64,000 nucleotides of DNA from Aurantiochytrium sp. KH105 (taxonomy: Eukaryota > Sar > Bigyra > Thraustochytrida > Thraustochytriidae): NCBI GenBank assembly GCA_003116975.1, contig BGKB01000166.1:62001-126000 (forward strand), written 5' to 3'. Positions 56,974 through 64,000 of this stretch are shown one piece after another; within the stretch, counting starts at the first letter, position 1; each line of letters opens with the position of its first letter. A program made the position numbers and the translations under genes. The notes under the pieces were generated by a model, which worked only from the letters and a program-made list of their open reading frames with translations, made no database searches and was not told the origin of the DNA.

Positions 56974-57730
56974 CGACATGACTCATCAATCCTTCCTTGC
57001 ATGATTACGACGATGATCTGAATTTTGATCATCGCTGAACAACTCTGTATGTCATTTGTTGAAATTGATCTCAAACGATTGTCCACGGTTGCAGACAAGA
57101 GTCGAACCTTCTGTTTCCCCCTTTTTCAACCCACTTTTGTTTGTTCGGCAAGACGGGGTGCTGTACAGAAATCTTCACCCACCGGCAACCAACCCGCCAA
57201 GAGAGAATTTGGCCTTGCAGCAGCTAGGCAAATGCATTATACCCACATACTTTACTGCGTCAAGCCATTCTGCACTTGCCAAACAACCCGCCACGAAAGC
57301 CAGTGGCAGGTGCTCACGCCGTGCACACGTCTCCTGGCAGTGAATGCAGTATACTTTACTGCGTGGCGTCATTCTCCACTTGCCAAACAATGAAAGCCAA
57401 TGGAAAGTGTACACACCGTGCACGTCTCCTGCCACTAGCAGTCAACGCAGTAAACACCCGCATACTTCACTGCGTGACGCCATTCTCCACTTGCCATTGC
57501 TCGCACAACAATCCAGCCGCTACAAGTTCTATACTATGCATGTAGGTGTCCAGCGCAGGGCCGCACGCGCCGCGCCAGCAGCAAACGCGCAATCGCTCGC
57601 TCGTTCGCGCACCTGGCAGGCAAGGCAGGCTCTCACAAGAGCGCGCGCGGGAAGGACGGAGCCGGCTGCCTGAGGCGAGCTCGCGCGAAAAGAGTGAGGC
57701 GCTCGCAAGGTTCGAGCTGCTGCAGTGAAG
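56974..57730. other. Region upstream of the LRR-ROC-COR-TIR gene
   Basis: No gene seen. It is AT-richer at first, then holds a tandem repeat (57245-57497), then a GC-rich part leading to the start codon at 57731. Confidence 0.5.
57245..57497 (+). repeat. Degenerate 104-112 base tandem repeat
   Basis: Two full copies and the start of a third begin at about 57245, 57349 and 57461. Each starts YATACTTYACTGCGT, followed by CCATTCTSCACTTGCC, a middle part (AAAGCCARTGG, then ACRCCGTGCAC) and GCAGT near the end. Copies differ by substitutions and short gaps. It ends about 230 bases before the start codon of the LRR-ROC-COR-TIR gene. Confidence 0.8.
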
Positions 57731-57944
57731 ATGGCCGCAGCCCGAGCGATCGAAAGAATGGAGAACGGCGCTACCGAGCTCTAGTACGTTGTTGAGAAGA
57801 GCGACCGCGGAGACGAGGAAAAGGCGACTAATTCATACGCACGCACGCACGCTCGCACGCTCGCACGCTCGCACGCACCTCGCACGCACGGCTTGTCTTG
57901 TGTTGTCTTGACCTGGCTTGGCTCGCTCGCTTGCTTGCTTTCTC

Positions 57945-57979
<35 letters not shown>

Positions 57980-58218
57980 CGACGAGTGCGCAGTCTTCGA
58001 TCTAACAACATCGGCGACGAGGGCGGCAAGGCGCTGGGCGAGGCGCTCAAGCAGAACAAGACGCTGCAGACGCTTGAGTAAGTGACAGTGACTGAGGCTG
58101 GCAAGGAAGGCAGGCAGGCGAAAGCAAAGTGGCTGACGAACACGCACGCACGCACGCACGGCTTGTCTTTTGTTGTCTTGACCTGGCTTGGCTCGCTCGC
58201 TTGCTTGCTTTCTCTTTT

Positions 58219-58277
<59 letters not shown>

Positions 58278-60976
58278 CTCTTTCTCGACGAATTTTCAGT
58301 CTGGATGACAACAATATCAACGAAAGTATCCTCAAGAAGATTAACGCTGCGCTCGCACGAAACAAGGCAAATACACCTCAGCGCCACGACGATGCGTGGC
58401 TGGAGGCAATCAAGGCAGCGATCGAAGAGGGTGACGAACATGCTTGGGGTCGCGCTAAACTCATGGTGGTAGGGCGTGGCGCAGCTGGCAAAACGTCTAC
58501 GGTGCGCTCGCTGTTGGGCCAAACTCCTGTAATGGAGCACAATTCGACCGAGGTTGCCGATCTTCTCCTCACCAATGCCCAGCATTGGCAGCCACTGTCT
58601 TCAAGCCATGGCGAATTTGACGCGCAAGCTCGCTACGCAGCTCTGCGTCGTCTTCAGGATGCTCCAGCGCGCGAGAGTCTTAAGCGCAAGTCTCTAGGCC
58701 GGCGTGTGTCAGAAGATCTGCGTCGCCTTCAGAATGCTCCAGAGCGCGAGAGTCTTAAGCGCAAGTCTCTGGGCCGGCGTGTGTCAGAGGCAGCGCAGAG
58801 CCTTTTTTCTGCTGCCACGGGAGGCCGTCTGTCTGCCTCCAAGTCTCCTGTTCGGCTCGAAGCCGCTGCCGCCACAGCTCCCGCGATCCCCGAATCGCCT
58901 TCTCCAAAAGCGCTAGTTGACGAGGAGGAGCTGACGCGAAAATTTGCCCTTCGTAACGAAGACCAGGCGGTGCTGCAAGGTGCCGCTCAGGCTGAGGCGC
59001 GTGACGTGAGCTTTACGATCTGGGACTATGGTGGGCAAAAGGTATTCTACGCGCTGCATCACATCTTTCTCACAGACAAGGGCCTGTATCTGGTCGTCTT
59101 TGATATGCGCGAGATTGTTGGCAAGGAGCACTTCCGCGACACGTTGACTTTGAAGGAGTATCAAAAGCTGTCGACTCAGTCTGAAGCAATCGAATTTCTC
59201 CGGTTCTGGCTCCACAGTATCAGGCTGCATGCGCCCGAGGCGCCAGTGCTCATGATCGGCACTTTCCTCGATCAGGTCACTCAGCTCCGTGAGGTGAATC
59301 GCGTGCTTCGCGAACAAGTCAGTGCGACTTCGCTAAAGCACCTCGTGAAGCCTCCCAAGAGGGGTCATCTCTTTTTCGCGATCGACAACAGCAGCATTGA
59401 CGAAAACCGCGCAGTAGAATTGCGCACTGCAATTGCAAGTGTAGCTTCCGAGCAGCGCTACGTGCGCGAGCAGGTCCCACTCGCCTGGCTGAAACTCCAT
59501 GAAGACATGCTTCAGAGCGGCGAACCCTTTATGCCTTATGACGAGGTGGTTGAGCGCGCGGCCGAGTATGGCCGACCTCGTGCCGATGTGGATGCCATGC
59601 TCGAGTACTTTCACGGCCTCGGTGTCGTTGTTCACTTGCGTGGGTCGCAAACTCTGGAGCGCGTTGTGGTGATTGACGCTGAGTGGCTGCTGAAGAAGCT
59701 TGCTCGCGTTATTGCAGACGACCTTCATGCGCAAAGCTTGTTTTCTGATCCCGACCTCGAGAGTGCCGGGCTCTTACCCGCATACGAGCGTTTGCGAAGA
59801 GACATGATTGCGACGCGCTCGCTTCTGGAGTGGCTGTGGGCCGACCAGGAGGTGGATTATCTGTTGCAGTTCATGGAAGCCAATATGCTCTTGTGTCCGT
59901 GGCGCTTCGACAAGAATTGTGACGAGAACGAGTTTCTCGTCTCAGGCTTGCTGTCGGACTCGATTCAGCAGGTCAAAACGAGAAGATTCAAGCGTGGCTT
60001 GACGTGCGAGCTCGATTTCTCTTCATTTTTCCTGCCGAATGGTGTCTTTCACCGACTCGTTGCCCAATGTGCCACCTATGCGACGCAACCAGATGCTGCT
60101 ACATCACGCAGCTTGGCTCCAAGACCCCCCAAGCTCGATGCGCAAACGGCCAAGGTTTTTTTTGGTCGCGATTCCTTTCTCATGGAGGTGCGTGGCGATG
60201 CGGTCCAGATCACCGTAAGTGCCACTGCGAAAAGGCCGGCACGTGTCATCAAGTTGCTGGTTTCCATGTTCCGCGAGCAAGCCGAGACCGTCTTTTGCGG
60301 ACTTGAGTGGCGGCTGTTGCTTCATAGCCCAACGACGGGTGCTCGTGTGTCATACCATGAGCTGACAAGTGCGCGCGACAATGGGTCGGAAGAGCTCTGG
60401 GCCGTTGATGAGGAAGATGACGTGGCCGATGTCGCAGACTTTGATCTTTTTTTCGTGGAGCAAATTGGCGCCCTTGATACGGACGAGGACGGTACAGATG
60501 TTGCTCGTGTGCCTGACGTTCCGTCCCTTGGTCCGAACGAAGACACGCACGTGTTTTTGAGCCACGTGCAGTCGACGGGCGGCGACCTGGCCGACGTTCT
60601 ACGTTTGAAACTCGAGAATCGCGGCCTCAACGTTTGGTTTGATCAGGGCTATCGCGCCAATCTCAACCAGCAGGCCATGCTAGACGGCGTGCGCCGTACA
60701 CATACATATGTGTTGGTGTTGACCAAGGGGATTTTCGCGAGCAGCGCTGTCCTCGAGGAGCTCCGATGCGCGCGCGATTCTAAAAAACATATAGTTGTGG
60801 TTCATGAGGCTGACACACATCGCGCGAGCTACGCGAGCTTTGGCGAGTACATTGCATCAACACCTGATTTCTGCGACGGTTTCTTTCTCGAGGAGGAGTC
60901 ACTGCCTGTGCGACGCAAGTGGTACGAGGAGGAAGCCTTTTACAACGAGCTGGTGCGCCGATGTTTTGAACAATAA
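57731..60976 (+). CDS. LRR-ROC-COR-TIR (ROCO-family) protein
   Basis: Three exons (57731-57783, 57994-58077, 58300-60976) encode about 937 residues. Donors are GTACGT and GTAAGT, acceptors are GCAG and TCAG, and all junctions are phase 2. Joining gives TELYLRSNNIGDEGGKALG and LQTLDLDDNNINES, two ribonuclease-inhibitor-type leucine-rich repeats; exon 2 (84 bases) is exactly one 28-residue repeat. The ROC GTPase has GRGAAGKT (about 104-111), WDYGGQ (about 287-292) and IGTFLDQ. A duplicated 25-residue insert lies inside it (about 160-208). The COR domain spans about 360-640. A TIR domain follows from about 792: THVFLSHVQSTGG, GLNVWFDQG, YVLVLTKGIFASSAVLEEL, IVVVHEAD. TIR domains signal by self-association or cleave NAD; a Glu in the AVLEEL helix could be catalytic. 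The combination suggests a receptor or switch in stress or immunity, by inference only. Confidence 0.88.
57881..57993 (+). repeat. Intron 1 3' part, first copy of a duplicated intron segment
   Basis: It contains CGCACGCACGG, a unique core of about 57 bases (about 57889-57945) and a (TTTC)n tract, ending CGACGAGTGCGCAG. The core differs from the matching part of intron 2 at about one base. The TTTC array acts as the polypyrimidine tract. Upstream, 57835-57880 is a GCACGCTC/GCACGCAC repeat. Confidence 0.85.
58151..58299 (+). repeat. Intron 2 3' part, second copy of the duplicated intron segment
   Basis: It has the same CGCACGCACGG start and the same core (GTTGTCTTGACCTGGCTTGG and CTCGCTCGCTTGCTTGC), with a longer (TTTC)n tract and ending CGACGAATTTTCAG. 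The 5' parts of the two introns differ. Offset from the first copy is about 270 bases. Confidence 0.85.
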
Positions 60977-60977
60977 A
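60972..60977 (+). terminator. AATAAA overlapping the stop codon
   Basis: The TAA of the LRR-ROC-COR-TIR gene is inside AATAAA, the third such case in the window. The sequence beyond (60977-61308) is the convergent 3' region shared with BioA and shows no gene. Confidence 0.45.
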
Positions 60978-61308
60978 AGTGGAATCTTTGTCTGTTTTTT
61001 TTTTTCTTTGTTCCGATATAGGCCTGTCGAATGCTTGGCTCGAAGGATCCTCTCATTTATCTATTTTTCAAACGCTTACATTCCCCTCCGCCCGTTCTGG
61101 CCTGCTCTGAGAAGTTATATACTTTAAAGATAACTCCCGATGCGTTCTTCACAATTGCAGACCTTACCAATCGAAAACCGTCGCGCGAAAATCCAAGATT
61201 GTTTCATCAAGCGGTTGTTTTTTCTAAAAAAAGAGTGCAAAGATGCCCTTGTTCTTGTTGAAGTTGTCTCTCCTAATGCGAGACAACTGCATGAATTGCA
61301 TGAAACGT

Positions 61309-62850
61309 TCAGGGGTCACGACAAACGTCTTCGATGGCACGCGCGATTTTCACGAGATGCTCTTCCTCTAGCGCGTCACTGTTAAAGGGTGGCATGGTAT
61401 ACAGGAGTTTGCCAAAGGGCCGAAGCCAGACGCCACGCTCGACAAAGGCGTGCTGAATGCGAGACATATCGGAAACCGGCTCGGCAAGCTCCACGACGCC
61501 AATCGCGCCCAGGACTCGGACCTGGCGCACGGTGGGCATGTCAGCGAGCGGGGCCAGCTCCCGCTTGAGCACAGCCGAAGTTTTCGCCACCCGATCCTGC
61601 CATGGGCTCGCCAACAAGTGGTTTACTGACGCCAACGCCACCGCGCTGGCAAGAGGATTGCCCATAAAGGTCGGTCCATGCATAAAGACTCCGCCTTGAC
61701 CCGAGATGCCCTCCGACACGCGACGGTTCGTCACGGCGGCGCCCATGGTCATATAGCCGCCCGTGAGGGCCTTGCCAAGACACATGATGTCCGGAACAAC
61801 TGCGGCCTCGGGCCAGCTCGCGTTATTCCGAGTGGCCACCGTCGCGGATTCTCCGCTAGCATCTGCAGACTTGTCGCAGATAAGAGGGTCAAAGGTGAAC
61901 TTTGTGTGCTCACAGGCAAAGAGCGCGCCCGTGCGACCAAAGCCTGTAGCAATTTCGTCAAAGATAAACAAAACATCGTGTGCATCGCACAAGTCACGGA
62001 TTGCCTTGAGCACCGCAGGCGAATAAACGCGCATTCCGCCCGCGCCCTGCACAATGGGCTCGAGAATGACGGCAGCGATTTCGTCGCCACGTGATTCAAG
62101 TGCCGCAGCGACGCCAGCCACGCAGGCCTGCGTCGCCGCGTCATCGGCACCCTCTGGCGAGGGAACAAACACATTCTCCGCGAGCATACCCTGAAACATG
62201 CTGTGCATTCCGTTGACCGGATCGCAAACGCTCATGGCGCCAAAGGTGTCGCCGTGGTACCCGTTTCGCAGACTGAGAAACTTGGTCTTGCGCGGCTGTC
62301 CAAGCGTGAACCAATACTGCACGGCCATCTTCATGGAGACTTCGGCGGCGACTGAGCCAGAATCGCACAGAAAAACCTTGTCGAGTCCCTCGGGTGTGAC
62401 ATCGACGAGCAGTTTACCAAGCGTGGCACCAGGCTCGTGCGTGAGACCGCCAAACATGACGTGCGACATTTCGTCAATCTGTTTGCGCAGGGCTTCGTCC
62501 AGGACCGGATTCTTGTACCCATGCACGGCGGCCCACCACGAGCTCATCCCATCGACAAGTTTTCTCCCGTCTTCGAGCTCAAATTCGACGCCTGCAGCGC
62601 GTCGAACGGGATAAGTTGGCAGCGGGTCCGTCATGCTCGTGTACGGGTGAAGCACGTAGTCTCGATCCCATTTGAGATAGGCCGTCTCCTCTCGCATGCG
62701 TGCATGTTCCTCCTTGTGGGTGTCGCCAGGTCTTTTCGCGCTCGACGTTGACGTCGACGCCGAGCTTGTGGACGCGGCCCTACTCGTTGTCGCACCAGCG
62801 ATCGCAACAGCGCTACGCCACGGGTATCGGAGGCCAGACTTGTGCAACAT
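61309..62850 (-). CDS. bioA: Adenosylmethionine-8-amino-7-oxononanoate aminotransferase
   Basis: A 513-residue class III, PLP-dependent aminotransferase that makes 7,8-diaminopelargonic acid for biotin synthesis, with S-adenosylmethionine as amino donor. BioA hallmarks are DRDYVLHPYTSM at the N-terminus of the core, DGMSSWWAAVHGYKNP, MFGGLTHEPG, CDSGSVAAEVSMKMA, and NGYHGDTFGAMSV. Also visible are VILEPIVQGAGGM, FDEIATGFGRTG and the PLP-lysine box CLGKALTGGY. An insertion of about 20 residues (KSADASGESATVATRNNAS) precedes that lysine. The N-terminal 50 residues (MLHKSGLRYPWRSAVAIAGATTSRAAS) are basic and Ser/Ala-rich, typical of a mitochondrial presequence, which fits the known location of this step in plants. 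I start at the ATG at 62850; upstream the frame offers only TTG. Here BioA is not fused to BioD. Confidence 0.93.
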   Translation of the reverse strand: MLHKSGLRYPWRSAVAIAGATTSRAASTSSASTSTSSAKRPGDTHKEEHARMREETAYLKWDRDYVLHPYTSMTDPLPTYPVRRAAGVEFELEDGRKLVDGMSSWWAAVHGYKNPVLDEALRKQIDEMSHVMFGGLTHEPGATLGKLLVDVTPEGLDKVFLCDSGSVAAEVSMKMAVQYWFTLGQPRKTKFLSLRNGYHGDTFGAMSVCDPVNGMHSMFQGMLAENVFVPSPEGADDAATQACVAGVAAALESRGDEIAAVILEPIVQGAGGMRVYSPAVLKAIRDLCDAHDVLFIFDEIATGFGRTGALFACEHTKFTFDPLICDKSADASGESATVATRNNASWPEAAVVPDIMCLGKALTGGYMTMGAAVTNRRVSEGISGQGGVFMHGPTFMGNPLASAVALASVNHLLASPWQDRVAKTSAVLKRELAPLADMPTVRQVRVLGAIGVVELAEPVSDMSRIQHAFVERGVWLRPFGKLLYTMPPFNSDALEEEHLVKIARAIEDVCRDP

Positions 62851-64000
62851 GGTGCTCTTCCCCTCGTCAAGCGAGCTCCCCCACGCACGTCGTCCTTGTC
62901 CGTGTCTACCGCTGGCGCTGGAGGACTTCTCCTCTGCTCTCCCGCGTCGCAAATTTGGCTTTGCTCACTGTCAGCTCGCTGTCGCACTCGACCTGTCCTC
63001 CGAAGTCGAGTCCGCCCCAAGCTGATCTGCTGCAGCTGCTGCTGCTGCTCGAGCTGATCCAAAAAGGGCGCTCGCACTAGTCACCACTAGTCCCCGCACT
63101 GCGGCTTGTGCGTCACGAAGAGACCTGCACAATCAAGTCCGTAAAGAGATCGAGTCCGTAACAACCAACCTTGCTCGTCGTCGCAAGAAACCGACCGACG
63201 AACGACCTGCCGCGCGAGAGCCAGAATCCGGCCGCCGCCGCCTCCTGCCGCGCGCTCTCCGAGTCCTTTCCCGCGCCAGCGCGAGACGCCGCCAGTCTCC
63301 GGACGCAGAGGTTTCGTTTCGTCGGCTTCGGTCGTGCACGCGCGGCGCCACAGAGAGAAATTCACCATCAGAGCTGGAGTCTCCCCTTTGCTCGCTCGCT
63401 CGCTCGCCCGCCCCGTCCAAGGTCGATTCTTCCCGCGCCCATACCCCGCCGTTCCCCGCGCGGCGAGCAGACGTGCTGCGCATGCCAGCCGCGCTGCTCG
63501 TCGTGCCGCGGCCTCGCTCGCGTCGCGGCGCTCGAGCACGCAGCGGCGCGACCCTCGTCTGTTTCGCCGTTCGTTTGGAGCGGTACTTTTGTAATGACGA
63601 GGAGGCCGAAGGGGCAGTCGCGGGAGGCCGTCTCGCAGACCCCGAACACGACGCCCGCCACGGCCGGCGCTCGAGGCCGCGGCCGCTCCTGCCGCGACTG
63701 GTCCCGGCCAGCGCTCGCGAGCGCGGCTCCGTCTGCGCAGAGCAGCGAGGCGCGGCAAAACGCGGCGGCGAAACGCCGTTTGCACACGCGCGCACGACCC
63801 GACCCGCCGCACGACGTGGCGCCCGTCGCGCCGAGGCGAGTCCCGCCGGCTTGGCCGAGCCGGTCCCGAGGCGCCGGCTCGCAGCGGCCAGCACGGAGGA
63901 GAACGGCGCGGCGCGCTTCGCAAGCCCATATCGTGACGCGCGGCGCGACGGGACGCGACACAAACATAACGCGGGTTCAGGCACAGGCAAGACGAGGGAG
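62851..64000. other. GC-rich region upstream of BioA
   Basis: About 1.15 kb to the window end. It has a GCTGCT run (about 63030-63050) and GCTCGCTC repeats (about 63389-63410). Long Arg-, Ala- and Ser-rich frames on the minus strand are composition effects. A gene start beyond the window edge cannot be judged. Confidence 0.45.

Noticed and set aside
63087-63990. Minus-strand frames of 280 and 285 codons at the window end
   Set aside because: Two different frames are both open with Arg-, Ala- and Ser-rich sequence; no conserved block.

Overview
The window is nuclear DNA of a GC-rich, gene-dense, unicellular and probably flagellated eukaryote. My best guess is a thraustochytrid or other labyrinthulomycete stramenopile. 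This rests on the mix of long uninterrupted reading frames with a few short introns (donors GTAAGT, GTACGT or GTGCGT; branch sites such as TACTAAC), eukaryote-only genes (UBA2, gamma-tubulin complex protein 3, PP2A scaffold, SRP54, MLH1), flagellum-style coiled-coil proteins, and many microsatellites between genes. The clade is an inference and was not tested by alignment. There is no operon structure, and no rRNA, tRNA, CRISPR array or virus-like element that I could recognise.

Layout. 0.8-10.6 kb: a dienelactone hydrolase-like enzyme, a low-complexity protein of unknown function (- strand), a 2.4 kb gene-free stretch, an inner-membrane signal peptidase IMP1 (-), and a two-exon calpain-like protein whose catalytic residues appear lost. 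11-19 kb: a Qb-type SNARE without a membrane anchor, a macro-domain protein (-), an amino-acid transporter that breaks off at an undetermined base (14472), the three-exon SDHAF3 assembly factor, and the PP2A A subunit. 21-27 kb: a G6PD-hexokinase fusion and UBA2. 27-34 kb: an IQ/coiled-coil protein (-) overlapping the UBA2 3' end, gamma-tubulin complex protein 3 followed by a decayed copy of its own 3' end, and an ankyrin protein (-). 35-45 kb: a TMEM181-like 7-TM protein, choline dehydrogenase, a 1286-residue EF-hand/ankyrin coiled-coil protein (-), and a basic RPQSA-motif protein (+). 45-57 kb: a small PDI, SRP54, MLH1 (-), a divergent succinyl-CoA ligase beta subunit (-), and a membrane protein. 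57.7-61 kb: an LRR-ROC-COR-TIR protein. 61.3-62.9 kb: BioA (-).

The genes are mostly independent housekeeping genes. Loose themes are mitochondria (IMP1, SDHAF3, SCS-beta-like, choline dehydrogenase, BioA), the secretory pathway (SRP54, PDI, SNARE, TMEM181-like), and microtubules or flagella (GCP3 and the coiled-coil proteins). The most interesting items are: the LRR-ROC-COR-TIR protein, whose two introns are almost identical over their 3' parts while the exons they precede have diverged; the single-frame G6PD-hexokinase fusion, whose G6PD half has lost its NADP fingerprint but keeps its substrate-binding motif; and two probable pseudoenzymes (calpain-like and SCS-beta-like).
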